Shown here one piece after another: positions 11,390 through 22,955 of a stretch of DNA of 64,000 bases. Below the pieces are notes generated by a model that saw only the letters and a program-made list of their open reading frames with translations, was not told the DNA's origin and ran no database searches. Origin of the DNA: Cordilura impudica (taxonomy: Eukaryota > Arthropoda > Insecta > Diptera > Scathophagidae); contig OY821519.1 of the NCBI GenBank assembly GCA_963682025.1, positions 158,545,956 through 158,609,955 of the forward strand. Reading direction: 5' to 3'. Both the position numbers and the translations under genes were made by a program. Each line of letters begins with the position of its first letter. Within the stretch, counting starts at the first letter, position 1.

Positions 11390-14300
11390 TTAAGTAGAAT
11401 TTACACTTTTAACTACTCTACCTCCTTCCCGTGGTCTGAGTTTTCTTCTAGGACGTGGAACATCTTCCACCGTTGGTGTTGGTTTGGCTATTGTCGTGTT
11501 GTCTGACAACATTTGCATGTTGCTTTCGACGGTTTGTTGTTGTTGAACTTGTTGGTTTCTGATTTGGTCCAAATGACGTTTAATAATGTGTTTATTGTGA
11601 GCCAAAATGCAAGAGTATGATTGCGGTCCAAGTTGTTGTTCTACAACGGCCTGTGTCCAACCAGGCTTTTTTGGGTTACGGTAATCACGCACCATTACTT
11701 TTTGTCCTTTATGAAAGTTTTCATGACGATTTCCTTTGTGGTTATTTACATTTTTGTATTGAGACTCGATAATCTTCTCTTTCGTTGTAGGAGGTTTGAG
11801 GTTGCTAAAGCGAGTTCTTAGTTTTCTGCCGAAGAATATTTTTGCTGGAGATTCGCCTGTAGAACAGTGCGTCATATTTCGGTAATCCATTAAAAATCTG
11901 CATAAAATTTGATCCAAATTGGCATTATTGTTTTGATCTAAGTTTGCTAGTATTGACTTTTTAAATGTCTTGACAAAGTTTTCTGCTTGTCCATTTGTAG
12001 ATGGGTATCCGGGAGCTGTCAGTATGTGATTTATTCCATTTAATAGTAAAAATTGTTGAAATTCATATGATGTGAATTGACGACCATTGTCGCTTACAAT
12101 GGTATCAACCAGTCCATAACGCGAAAACATTTCTCTTAATTTTGTAATTGTGAACGTTGTAGTAATTTCCTTCGTTTTGAAAACTTCCACGAATTTCGAA
12201 AATGAATCAACAACAATTAAGAAATGAAAATTTTTAATAGGACCCGCAAAGTCAATATGAATTCGACTCCATACGGTACCACTTGGAGTCCATGGCATTA
12301 AACTGCTCTTCTCGGTGCTAGGCTGTAATTTTTGACATGATATACAATTTTTAATTAAGTTTTCTATGTCTTTATCAAGAAGGGACCACCATATATAAGA
12401 TCTGGCCAGCGCTTTTGTTTTTACTATTCCTAAATGCGAGGAATGTAGTTCATACAAGATTTTATTTTTAAATTTTTCAGGGATTATGGTTCTGTAACCC
12501 CACAACACACATCCATATTCAACACTAAGTTGAGTATACTTCTCACGATACGGAGTGAACTTATCATCCTTTAGGTTACATAAAGTGCCATCTAAAATGC
12601 ATTCGGCAACTCTGGATAAAATTGGGTCTCGTCTGGTCTCACGAGCAATATCCTTAAAATATATTTTGACACGGTTTTCAGACTCAACAAAGTTGACATA
12701 TGAAAATGCAGCATTATTGTTTTTAAAAATTTGTTGAGGTATCCTCGAAATTGCATCAGCTTCATTATGCGCTCCTTTAACATATTCAATGGTATAATCA
12801 AATCCGGATAAAATTAATGCCCAGCGCTGCATTCGGGCTGAAGCCATAATAGGCAAACCTTTATTACTACCAAAGATGGTTAATAGTGGACGATGATCAG
12901 TCTTCAACAAGAAGGTGTTCCCCAATAAGTACTGCCTAAGTTTTGTGACACAAAAAACAATAGACAAGGCTTCTTTTTCAAGGGTGCTGTAATTTTTCTC
13001 ACAATTGCTTAATGCTCTGGATACAAAAGCAATAGGTTTCGAACCACTTTAAAATTTATGTGACAAAATTCCTCCTACCGCTGTATTAGAAGCATCAGTT
13101 GTTAATACCAACGGTAAGCTTGGGTTAAAATGTACCAAAACCTGATCCGACGTCACAGCATTCTTGATTTTATCATATGCTCTTTGGCAATCTTTTGACC
13201 ATAAAAACGGTACATCTTTGCTCAATAATTTATATAGCGGAGACATTGTATTCGCAAAGTTATTGATAAATTTTGAGTAGTAATTTGCCATTCCGACAAA
13301 AGCTCTAACCTCCGAAATATCACCCGGAATAGGCGCGGAAACAATGCTCGAAATTCTATCGTCATTCTTGCTCAATCCATTTGTATCAGTGTTGAAACCC
13401 AAATACGAAATTTTTGATTGAAAGAAAACTGACTTCTTGATATTTAGTTTCAACCCAGCAGACTGTAGTTTTTGAAGTACTAGCCTCAACGTTCTAATGT
13501 GTTACTGTATAGTCTTACCAGTGACTGTAATGTCATCCTGATACACCACAACATATGGTATGTTTCTTAGCAAATTCTCCATTGTTTTCTGGAAAATCGC
13601 TGCTGCAGTTTTAACACCAAAAGGTAAACGTTTTACTTTAAACGTTCCTATATGCGTACTCCATGCACACAACAATTGTGATTCATCATCTAGAACTAGC
13701 TGGTTGTACGCATTAGACAAATCAAGCTTTGTGAAAACTTCACCACCCTCTAAAGATGCGAAAATCTCATCTATTCTGGGCAACGGATATTTAAAATCCT
13801 TTAAAAATTTGTTAATGATGATTTTATAATCACCGCATAATCGTAAGTCACCGTTGGGTTTCAAAACTGGTACTAAGGGAATACCCCAATCAGAGTTGTC
13901 AACCGGTTCCAGAACACCAGAATTAATTAAATTGCGTATCTGTTTCTCAACTCTGTCTTTTCATGCCAATGGCAAGGTTCTGGGCTTACAAAATACTGGA
14001 GTTGCTTCCTCAACAACTTTCAAAGAAATTTTCGTAATATTAAGTTTACCCAATTTATCCTCAAAAACCTCATGAAATTCATTTCTTAATTGATCGACGA
14101 CTGCATCGTTATTATTAATGCGATTAATATTTTTTACTTGCAATAATTCAAAATTGAAAGAGCGTAAAAACGAACGACCAAGTAATGGCGGATTTGTAGA
14201 ATCTACAACAACAACAACAACAAACTTAGTTTTACCTTTAAAAGTAATCGATGCATCATATTCTCCAACCAGCTTCAACTTATCACCACTGTAGTCAACA

Positions 14301-14848
14301 TATGGAATATTGCATGGTCGCAGATTCTTATCCATGATATTTTTCTCGTAAAACGACTTAGGCAACAACGTACATGGTGCACCTGTGTCACAAACAGCAT
14401 TTAATTCAACACCATCAATAACGACTGGAAGAGAATACACGTCACCAGAATTTAGCTCAGTCACACTAAAAATTGAATAATTAAACAAATCATTATTATC
14501 ATAATCATCATTATTATCATTAGAAACATAATTAACACTTCTCTTTTTACTGTAACAAACAGATGCTAAATGACCAACCCTTTTACACGAATGACATTTG
14601 CTATCTTTGTATTTGCATGACCGAGATGTATTATTTCGCCAACCACAATGCGAACAAGGTGATTTTCTGTCACTTTCACCTTCATTATCTCTGCCACTGG
14701 CTCTGCCACCATCACCACTGCCTTTGCTGCTGCTGCCATTTGCCTCTGTTGCTGTTACCATAATCACCTCTGCTGTCGCCACCACCATTGCCTCTTTTAT
14801 TGAAACCACTACCGTTACTCTTCTTCTGATATTTTTGCTTGTTGACAA
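11390..14848 (-). pseudogene. Mag-clade pol: protease, RT, RNase H, integrase
   Basis: One frame runs from 14848 to 11390, broken only by TGA at 13963-13961, TAA at 13504-13502 and TAA at 13051-13049. In order it encodes two CCHC-type knuckles, an aspartic protease (DTGAPCT), RT with YQDD at the active site, and an RNase H region. An integrase follows with an HHCC finger, the catalytic signatures HIDFAGP and SDNGRQFTS and the glutamate in NGQAENF, then a chromatin-side tail with RPRRKLRPR. The product would copy the RNA and insert the DNA. The YQDD box (instead of the common YIDD/YVDD) is unusual. Pol lies in the +1 frame relative to gag, overlapping it at 14712-14848. Because the knuckles normally belong to Gag, the frame difference may be an indel in a CAG-rich stretch and not programmed frameshifting. 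Confidence 0.85.
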
Positions 14849-15443
14849 AATTCACTGCATTGTCTTCTTTTTCTCCCTTAATTATATTTTTCGTCTCTAA
14901 TATCATTGCCTTTCTTAATGCCGCTTGAATTGTGAGGTTCTCGTCTTCTTCACATAATCTTTCAAACATGAAACTTGGCAAACCCATCACGAATTGGTTT
15001 AACACAAATGCATCCAGACTGACTCGAAATTTACAATTAAGTGCCAACGTCTTTATCCGAGCGTACCATTCCGCTACAGACTCACTTTGTTGTTTTGTTG
15101 CACTGTGAAATATTTTTCGCTCGCTAAAGACAATTGTAGGTGGAGTGTATTGTGTGTCTAATATTCCACATAACACTTCAAACGATTTTGACACTGGGGT
15201 AACTGGACTGCACAAACTGTGTAGAACTTTGTATGGAATGGCACCAATTGATTTTAATAAAATCGACTTCCTTACATTGTCATCTGTGCAATTTATTTCA
15301 CAGAAATGTATCTCCAAACGTTCCTTCCACACACTCCATGACTCCAAATTAGGGTTAAACGCTGGTACATTAGTCGATTAAAGCATTGTAACCGGTGTCA
15401 TCATTAAACTATCATTGGCTGATACATCATTTTTAACCGACAT
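14712..15443 (-). pseudogene. Mag-clade gag with early stop
   Basis: The natural start is the ATG at 15443-15441 (M-S-V-K-N-D-V), with a TAA at codon 22 (15380-15378). The frame then stays open to 14712. The protein has a capsid-like region containing ESWSVWKERLEIHF and a downstream VAEWYARIKTLALNC segment, common in Gag of Mag and related elements, and ends in a Gly/Asn/Gln-rich tail (KWQQQQRQW). The RNA-binding knuckles are in the overlapping pol frame. The early stop prevents production of full Gag unless read through. Confidence 0.8.
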
Positions 15444-15547
15444 CTTTTCTTTACTTTATTGAAATTATTTAATTTCTTTCTTTATTAATTTCTTTTATTT
15501 TTATATATATTTAAATTGTTCAATATGTATTTACATATGTTTTTTTT

Positions 15548-15718
15548 TGTTACACTGGTTATGTTTATTTATATTTAATTCTTATTTGGTATTTAGTACT
15601 AAGTGAATAGGTATGTATATATGTATATATAACATAGAGATAATGAGAGTATAGATAATAATTAGCATTCATATGTACAATGTAAATTAGGCTGATTGTA
15701 ATTTATCAATACCCTACA
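15548..15718 (-). repeat. 5' LTR of the Mag-clade element, U5 end altered
   Basis: About 171 bp beginning TGTAGGGTATTG on the minus strand and matching the 3' LTR until CATAACCAGT. After that the 50 bp of U5 found in the 3' LTR are replaced by a short TGTAACA and an A-run. No primer-binding site matching a tRNA is visible beside it. It also has about 30 bp absent from the other LTR. The left boundary is approximate. Confidence 0.7.
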
Positions 15719-15751
15719 GTTGTGAAAATACTTCTGTACGCTGATGACTTA

Positions 15752-16153
15752 TGCCGTTTTCTTTTCTGACAAAAAATGTCGCCCTTTTTTGCCCTTTTTT
15801 GGAAAAGTGTATTTTTTTATATATTCTGAATTAAGAGCAACCTTATATTATAAATCAGTCGAAAGGTCTCAAAGTGCTGTGTTCATAAATGCAAAAAATT
15901 TTGATTATTATCATCTTGGAAGTCATAGGGTGAAAATATTCAAAAAAAAGAAACAATGGGGAAACATTCTCACACTATGACATGAGATAAGTCAATGGCT
16001 GGAATTTTTTGTGATTTACGAGGGTTCGGCTTTGAGACCTTTCGATTGATGTATAAGATAAGGTTGCTTTTAATTCAGAATATATAAAAAATACACTTTT
16101 CGAAAAAAATGGCAAAAAAAAGGCGACATTTTTTGTCAGAAAAGAAAACGGCA
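15752..16153. mobile_element. MITE-1: 402-bp palindromic element, intact copy
   Basis: It begins TGCCGTTTTC and ends GAAAACGGCA. About 123 bp at each end (15752-15874 and 16030-16153) are inverted copies, and weaker complementarity continues inward so almost the whole element could fold as one hairpin. It interrupts the LINE2 reading frame just after the YADD-like CTGATGAC. TTA precedes it, and in units 2 and 3 TTA also follows it, so a 3-bp TTA target duplication fits PIF/Harbinger-type elements; here two bases of the right duplication are lost. It has no coding capacity. Superfamily assignment rests on the duplication only. Confidence 0.8.
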
Positions 16154-17238
16154 AGTTATTCTTGCTAACTCTGAAAATGAACTACAATCAATGATAAATG
16201 TGTTGCATAATTACTGTAGTCAATGGTGTCTTAACATCAATTTATCTAAGTCCAAGATTGTTATTTATAGAAATGGCCCTCGCATATCAAACAATTTAAC
16301 TTGGTATTATGGTAGCGAAAAAATTTAAATTGTAAATGAGTACAAATACCTGGGAGTAAATTTAACCTATAACTTGCCTTACAATAAACATCTTGATGCT
16401 AAACTTATATCTTCAAAAACAGCAATTAACGCTTCTTGGTTAAGTTACATTCATAACCGCAAAATTAATGCAACAAACTAAAAATTTTTGACACAGCTGC
16501 GAAGTCAATCATGTTCCATGGTGCACAAGTGTGGGGGTTTGATCGTTTTGAGCAGGTGGAAAAATTGTTTCAGTTTTATATGAAAAAAATATTTTATTTG
16601 CCTAATAATACACCAAACTATATGCTACATCTGGAAACCAGGCTTACAACCTTATTTGTACAAACTCTCGCGCTAAACTTTGGTTTTATCCAAAAAATCT
16701 TCCGATATTCAAATGCAAGGCTTCCTCGTTTACTCGCTGAAAAAACTATAGCTTAAAACGAATTTTGGTTCCGTAAATGGCACACTCTATGTTATGAGTT
16801 TCAAATCGAGTTTGATTTCGACTTCGGAGGTCCAAATTTGAAATCTCAACTAGACCACTTTTTGCGAACATTAACTAATTTTGAACATAAAAGGCATTTA
16901 GAAGGCGCAAGGAATTCTCAACTACATGATGCCTATCATCGCCTACAGTATGATGTTCCCCCCCCTATATAACCGACAATAACTCTTCACACTTAGTCAA
17001 TCTTATTTTTCGTGCCAGGGATGGTCGCCTAAATAAATGGACATTGTTTTATTAACCAAAGTACACCTGGCCTTTGTACATTATGTAATCTGAGGGAAGT
17101 TGAAAGTACTTTCCACTTTATAAGTAGATGTCCTATCTTTAACTATGAAAGGCTTAGTCGCTTCGGTAAGATTTCTCTTACTGAAGTTGAATTTTATGAA
17201 ATTTTGAATGGCAGCAACTATGTTAGTCTTTATATATA
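16154..17238 (+). pseudogene. LINE2: RT C-terminal part and CCHC tail (unit 1)
   Basis: The segment continues LINE2 after MITE-1: VILANSENE, then WCLNINLS, EYKYLGVNL after an in-frame stop (16326-16328), and SIMFHGAQVWGF near 16510. The ordered region NTPNYMLHLETRL follows, and a C-terminal Cys-x2-Cys...His...Cys motif near 17060-17135 comparable to that of LINE-A. Stops and frameshifts are present. The C terminus is interrupted at 17238 by the mariner insertion. Confidence 0.75.
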
Positions 17239-17927
17239 CCGGGTGATCCAAGTAGATATACTGTTTTCAATAGCCTTTTTTGACCGATCACGTGTGAGTC
17301 GTGTCATGATGTCATGTTATTTTTGTTTAGTATTGTTTGGAATTTCATCATGGAGAGACTTGGTCAACATAATCGGCCTACTGAGCGTACTATTCGCAAC
17401 ACCATCACCCATCTTGAGACCCAGCATTCATTATTGGATAATATTCGACCGAATAGACCACGTCCAGCACGCAGTGAAGAAAATATAGCGGTGGAATCAT
17501 CGGTCCATATTTCTTCAAAAATTATGCCGGTGAGAACGTAACCGTCAATGATGACCGTTATCGTGCCATGATAACCGACTATTTGATGCGCCGGTCGATT
17601 GGCCACCAAGATCGTGTGATATCACACCGTTAGACTTTTTCCTGTGGGGATATGTAAAGTCTAAAGTTTATGCGGCCAATCCCGCTTCGATTCAGGTCTT
17701 GGAGCAAAACATCATGTGTGTCATTCGGCAGTTACCAGTTGAAATGCTCGAACGAGTCATAGAAAATTGGACTCAACGGATACCATCTGAGACGTAGCCG
17801 CGGCCAACATTTGATAGACATAATCTTCAAAAAATGAATGCTAAAGAATGTTCTTTCAAATGATGATAAACATTTCCCATTAAATTTGATCTTTCTGTAT
17901 TTTTTTCTTGAAAAAAGTAGGGAACCT
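17239..17927 (+). mobile_element. Internally deleted mariner-like element (unit 1)
   Basis: It starts CCGGGTGATCCAAG directly after TA (17237-17238), resembling a mariner terminal repeat. Fragments of a transposase follow: an N-terminal helix-turn-helix region (NRPTERTIRNTI at about 17370), then a jump to the region before the last catalytic aspartate, then FFLWGYVKS-like and RGQHLIDIIFKK-like C-terminal pieces in another frame. About 600 bp of the catalytic core are missing and no matching right terminal repeat is recognisable, so the right edge is approximate. It separates the LINE2 coding end from its 3' UTR. The family is related to but distinct from the element at 53.36 kb. Confidence 0.65.
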
Positions 17928-18163
17928 CGAAAATTATTTAAAAAATTGTTTAAAACATCGCGATTTAACCGTAAATGAATTTAGCTAAAAGAAAACCAAA
18001 CTTGATTCATCTTTTCTCCTCTATTTTACATGTCATATGCCAATCTGATACACAACATATAATGTTATGTCATATACTTATAAGATTTGTTAATATTGTA
18101 GTTTTAGGAGTAATGTAGTACCCATGAATAAAAAATCTTTTTTCTATTCTATTCTATTCTATA
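17928..18163 (+). other. LINE2 3' UTR and pentanucleotide tail (unit 1)
   Basis: After the mariner remnant, AT-rich sequence continues to a GAATAAAAAATC stretch and ends in several TTCTA repeats (18138-18162). Tandem short-repeat tails instead of poly(A) are typical of several non-LTR clades. I infer this is the LINE2 3' end because the same tail ends the element in all three units. Confidence 0.55.
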
Positions 18164-18190
18164 AGTTAGGCATGCCACACTTCCATGCCA

Positions 18191-18257
18191 CAAATCAGTC
18201 CGCCAATATGGCGAACAAATCAGTCCGCAAATATGGCGAACAAATCAGTCCGCCAAT
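18191..18257. repeat. 25-bp tandem repeat (unit 1)
   Basis: Two full 25-bp units and one partial unit, each beginning CAAATCAGTCCGC and containing ATATGGCGAA. The partial unit degenerates into further CCGCC/CGCC and ATGGTGAACG echoes up to about 18300. Confidence 0.8.
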
Positions 18258-18870
18258 CACGTCAGTACGCCATTCATGTCGCCCAATATGGTGAACGAAT
18301 TAGTTCACCAGATATCTTAATTTTTACAGTTACCCTATTGACAAACCATATGTCGTCATTAAATTTTTGGTAAATAAATATTTTGCGATCCAACTTGCAA
18401 ACGCCTTAGTTTGTCATTTATTTTTTATAAATGACTTTGCCCTCATCAAATTACTCTCAACGGGCACGAGTATCTTGCAATATCGTATTGCAATGTTTTA
18501 CATTTAATAACTATGTTGCAATCTCATATTGCATTCCCAGACATTTTTTATTTTGTATTTTTCTGTCACAATCCCTAAGTCAGTGCACTTGAAACTTTCA
18601 CAATTTGATTGTTATTTATGTCAACCTTATGTTCTGTTTATTTCAGCATTTTTTCTATGGTTTTTTCAGTGGTTGTTTGCATTGGTATTTTTTTGTTTTT
18701 GTGTTTCTCTGTTGCTGAGGAAAGTATTTTTAATTTATATTAACTTAGCATTAAGAGTTTTTGAGTCAGTAAAGAAATACACCGCAGGCCTACATAGTAG
18801 GTTGAACCCTTGCCCTGGGAGTAAAATTAACAAAACGAAATTACTTATCGTGTTAAAACGAATTAAATAA
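18258..18870. other. Unassigned sequence upstream of the PLE (unit 1)
   Basis: No convincing coding sequence. It contains several TTGCAATAT/CATATTGCA echoes near 18475-18530 and a T-rich stretch near 18680-18720. It could be the 5' UTR or pseudo-LTR of the Penelope-like element, since it is always found beside it, but no hammerhead motif is seen here. Confidence 0.4.
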
Positions 18871-20229
18871 ATAAAATATCCTGAGATATTAAAGAAAATA
18901 ACGGAAGGCTCAAAATACAATGTAAAGGATTCAGTGCAATTTAGGAATAAGATCAAAGACTTGACTATATAAAACGATGAAAGATTAATTTCATTTGACG
19001 CAGTGTCCCTATTTCCAAGTATACCAGTAGATCTAGCTTTGAAAATTATAGAGGAAAAATGGGAAGAAATATCAAATTATACACACATGAAAAAGGGCCT
19101 TTTCCTGCGTATTCTAAGATTCTGCATAAAAGACAACTGCTATTTTAAATATCATGACAAAATTTACTCGCAAAAAAACGGTTTACCTATGGGCTCCCCT
19201 GCATCTCCAATAGTTGCAGATATAGTTATGGAAAAACTTTTAGACACCTGTATGGAAAACTTGACGTATAAACCCAAAATCTTGACGAAATACGTAGATG
19301 ACCTGTTTAGTATAGTTCCGGATTGTGCAATAGAGATATTGACACAGCTTAATAATTTTCATCATAATATTAAATTTACGACCGAAAAAGAGTGCAATTA
19401 CAAGTTACCATATCTGGATACAATTTTAATAAGAGATAAGGACAAAATAAAAATTGATTGGTACCAGAAACCTACAGCATCTGGCAGAATAATTAACTTC
19501 TTTTCGAAACATCCAAAAAGAGTTATAAATACAGCCAAAAATTTAATTTCTAGGGTACTTAACATTAGTGATGTACATTTCCATAAAGATAATCGGATAA
19601 AAATTAGAAATATACTTAAAGAAAACCAATTTCCGGCAAAACTGACCAACAAATTAATAAGGGACCATGAAAGAAATACGGACAAAAAATATAACACTCA
19701 CATGGAACCAAAGACATATAAATCACTCACATATGTAAGTTATCAGAAAGGTTTGAAAAATCAAAGTTTTTTAATGACGTAAACTTTAAATGGCACATAA
19801 AACATTAACACACTGTCAAAATTATATAGTAGAACAAAAGACAAAATACCACTTATGGAAAAGGCGAACGTTGTATATAAAATACCTTGTAATGGAGATA
19901 AAAATGGAAATTGTGATCAAATTTATGTAGGTACAACCAAAAATAAATTGAAAACAAGAATATCGGCACACAAATCAGATGAGAAAATAAGATTAAACAA
20001 TTTTACACAAAAAACGGCATAGACTAACCACTGTTTACAACACAAACATACTCCTGACTTTGATAATGTAAGTGTTTTACAAAGTGAGAGTAACTACAGG
20101 CGCCGCTACATGTTAGAAATGCTACATAATAAACGTACCAAAAAGAGAATGAACTTCAAAGCTGACACTGAGAGTTGCGCTCAAAGCTACAGACATTTGG
20201 TAAACAAAAAGGTGGGTAGAGTGCAGTAA
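18871..20229 (+). pseudogene. Penelope-like element: RT and GIY-YIG endonuclease (unit 1)
   Basis: The longest open part is 19003-19782. It encodes RT motifs SFDAVSLFPSIPV (from about 18995), GLPMGSPASPIVADIVME and KYVDDLFSIVPD, then the Penelope thumb segment WYQKPTASGRIINFF. Downstream, a broken frame encodes VVYKIPC and IYVGTTKNKLKTRISAH near 19868-19975, the GIY-YIG nuclease that nicks target DNA in Penelope elements. A TAA before the RT block (18968-18970), stops near 19780 and near 20020, and loss of one glutamate codon near 19335 mark decay. The N-terminal part is missing or unrecognisable. Copies in units 2 and 3 share the first stop, so it predates the duplication. Confidence 0.85.
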
Positions 20230-20389
20230 ATATATTTTAAGTAAATCAGTGCAATTATGACTATGATGATGAAATATCGCTAAAAATATATTTTAATATT
20301 TTAATTATATTTTAATATTTTATATTTTAATAAATATATTTTAAGTAAATCAGTGCAATTATGACTATGATGATGAAATATCGCTAAAA
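20227..20389. repeat. Direct repeat of about 59 bp in PLE 3' region (unit 1)
   Basis: Two copies of a segment starting TAAATATATTTTAAG and containing ATGACTATGATGATG, at 20227-20285 and 20331-20389, separated by a TATTTTAAT-rich spacer. Unit 2 also has two copies; unit 3 has one. This makes it a useful marker of array history. Confidence 0.85.
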
Positions 20390-20526
20390 TCAGTTCATTT
20401 AATTTTTTAGTGTAAACATTAATATAAATGTAAGATATTAATATATGTGTTTTTATGTGTCTTGTGTTTTTTTTTCTTTGATGTTTAACTATATTTAAGT
20501 GATTCATATTTATAGTACATTGTTTT

Positions 20527-22584
20527 TATACCCTCCACTCCAGTGTGTCATTCCGTTTGTAATAATTAGAAAAAAAATTTTGGACCCCATAAAATATATA
20601 TATTTGTGATCCTTATAACAACCGGAGTTGATATAGCGATGTCCGTCTGTCCGTCTGTGGAAATCACGATGACGGCACCAATCGGGCAGCTAGGGTGCTC
20701 GTTGACATAAAAAATGATTCCTTAACATCCTGAAAAGTTTGCTGTTTAAAATCGTCCAAATCGGTCGATTAGGGCCCGAGATTTGAATGAAGAACTAAAA
20801 AAAGTCTTGAAAAAATATAATTTTCTATGTTGTTCTTGTCACGATCACGCCCTAAATAGTGCAGCTACAGTGATCATTTTTAGTGAGAATGATTCACCAA
20901 ATTCATGGGAAGAGTTTTATTTCAAAAATAATTAAAATCGGTGGAACAGGTCCAAGAAAATCTCTGAAAAATAAAAAAAAAATTAAAAATATGATGTTTC
21001 TATATTGTTCTTGTTGTTATTCTAAATGTTGTGTTGTTGTCATAGCGGGACTTGTTGTTTTTGTGGTCGTTGTGGTAATAATATAATAAAAACTAACCCT
21101 TTGTACATTTTTTTATTAACTCTGGTAGAAAAATTTAAAAGTTTCCATTGTTTTGGCATCACTCTAAAAATTTGTTAGATCATTTCTGTTATTACCACGA
21201 GCCTGCCTGCAAAATTTCAGATCGAATGGCTCACGGGAAATTGGTTAAAATCGATCCAAAATTTTTTCGACAAGCAGACACTACGAGTTAATATAAATGG
21301 AGTAAAAATTCACCAACATCTAAAGCAAATAATGCTAAAATACCTAGTTGTTAATAAAAAAAACAATGTAAATATAGCAAAAAAAAAATTTATGTATAAA
21401 TTTATTTATAAATTTATATAAACATATTAAATAATACAAATAATATACATATATTATATATGTATATCCATAACAACTGCATGTTAGAAATAAGTCGGTA
21501 TATTATTTTATTTACATAAAATTCTGCAATATTTTGTTGTGGGGAAAATACATTTCTTTTGCATTAACAGAGTGTCACTTCATTTTGCTCAGCGTGACTA
21601 TGCCACAGTAGATGGCGCCACAATTTTTGTTTTTCTAATTAGCTTTGCAATAGTTATTTCTATTTTAACATGAATGTTAATATTTTCAACTGGATATCAT
21701 ACAGAACAATGTTAAGAGTATACACGGGCTGGTCTTTTATTTCATACGTATTTTCATTATTCTTTTACAAATATGAACATAAGTTTGGCATATTAACTTT
21801 TTGTTGTCTTTACAAAATAGAGTTACCGAGTTCATCAATGAGTTTTTTGCTTTCAAAACAGTTCTACATAGTTACATAGAATTATTATTCTGCTTTACCT
21901 ACAAAATATCTAATTGCGATTACTTCTAATTTTTAAAAATTGTTTATAATTACTAAAGCATTATTATTCACATAAATACAAAATTGCACTTTTTAAATTT
22001 TCCATTCAAATTTAAGAAAATATCAAATCTAAAAACTGGAATTAAAAATTTCCAATTATAAATTACAATAATTGAATTTCAGAAAATCATATCAAAACGT
22101 CGGAAATTATAATTTTAAATTTAGAAGACGCAATTGATGTCTTCTTTAATATATAAATTTTATTCGTTAAACACAAATTGAAATTCAAAAAAAAAAAAAA
22201 AACAGCAAATACCTATATTTACATTTAAAAAATTTTTACATTTAAAAAAATCTTGACATTCAGGAGAAATTAATAGCTTTTCAGTACCGCGATTCAGTAA
22301 AAAAGGAAAATTGCAAAATTATCAGTAAAATTTTTAAACGGCATTCGCTATTGTTAATGTCAGCTGTTGTTGTTATCTAAACGACAACCATTTTTGTGTT
22401 GTTTATTCAATCGATAAAAACTTAAATTTTTAGGTTGAAATGTCGCCATACATAAATAAAAATCATAAAATAGTGAAAATATTTTGCTTTTTTATATAAA
22501 TAAAAACATTAAATAGCATATTCAATTCGTTATTTCATTTTCAAATAAATACACAGAAATATTAGTAAAAAAATAAAAATATTA
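20527..22584 (-). mobile_element. DINE-like element, reverse, truncated at array junction (unit 1)
   Basis: Begins with the TACCCTCCAC end (20528-20537) followed by the TATATATTTGTGATCC and CCGTCTGTCCGTCTG signatures, in reverse orientation to the copy at 2206-6615. About 20 bp next to the end, present in unit 3, are missing. The element stops at GATATTA-like sequence, where it is fused to LINE2. The sequence holds no coding gene; short open frames such as 21670-21879 are not conserved proteins. Confidence 0.65.
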
Positions 22585-22645
22585 TCTATTTGCATTATAC
22601 CTGAACGACCTGCACAATGTTTTGCCTGGTGGTATAACTTATGAC
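22585..22645 (+). pseudogene. LINE2 stub at the unit 1/2 junction
   Basis: About 50 bp identical to LINE2 at 11040-11090 (FALYLNDLHNVLPGG coding region), followed by a deletion of about 40 bp relative to the LINE2 flanks of the Mag element. The sequence then reaches the TTA before MITE-1. The identical deletion occurs in unit 3. Confidence 0.85.
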
Positions 22646-22955
22646 TTATGCCGTTTTCTTTTCTGACGAAAAATGTCGCCCTTTTTTGCCCTTTTTTGGA
22701 AGTGTATTTTTTTATATATTCTGAATTAAATCTGGATGGAATCATTTGCTAAGCATTCACAACAGTGGATTGTATCGTAAACTGTTGGAGTACATCAACA
22801 ACCGGCTGATCTGTTTTAGTACACAGTTCCAGTCAATTTTACACTTTTGCCCTAAGGTATGCTTTAAAAATCTAATGTATAAAAAAAGAACACTACAGCA
22901 AACGTCACCTGAACAGCTGTTAAATAATAACAAAAAACAAATAACCACACAAACA

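Larger units (their letters stand above)
11112..15718 (-). mobile_element. Mag-clade Ty3/gypsy LTR retrotransposon inserted in LINE2
   Basis: The element is bounded by TG...CA LTR ends and a perfect 5-bp target duplication GTTGT (11107-11111 and 15719-15723). Rejoining the flanks gives continuous LINE2 sequence, so the insertion is clear. Order on the minus strand is 5' LTR, gag, protease, RT, RNase H, integrase, polypurine tract, 3' LTR, the usual Ty3/gypsy order. The integrase and RT resemble the Mag lineage. It is found only in array unit 1, so it inserted after that unit diverged from the others, or was lost from them. Four premature stops and a damaged 5' LTR make it defective. Confidence 0.9.
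11040..22584. repeat. Tandem array unit 1 (11.5 kb)
   Basis: Unit 1 runs from inside LINE2 (at CTATTTGCATTATACC) to inside the reverse DINE-like element, where it is joined to the next copy of the same LINE2 point. It contains the Mag insertion, intact MITE-1, the rest of LINE2, a deleted mariner, the PLE and part of the DINE-like element. It lacks LINE-A and LINE-B. Its LINE2 alone continues leftward to 9400, so this is the ancestral left edge of the array. Confidence 0.85.

Noticed and set aside
17204..17488. 94-codon frame crossing LINE2 and mariner
   Set aside because: It joins two unrelated elements by chance; the transposase fragment is in another frame.
18460..18470. GGCACGAG, resembling a cDNA library adaptor
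   Set aside because: Present at the same place in all three array units within continuous genomic repeat sequence, so it is coincidental.
20883..21086. 67-codon frame ending in a Val/Cys-rich tail
   Set aside because: Low-complexity reading of GTTGTT-type repeats in the DINE-like element; missing from the other full copy in comparable form.
21670..21879. Open frame of 69 codons conserved in all three units and at 54841
   Set aside because: It lies inside the noncoding DINE-like element, has no recognisable motif, and is repeated only because the array is duplicated.
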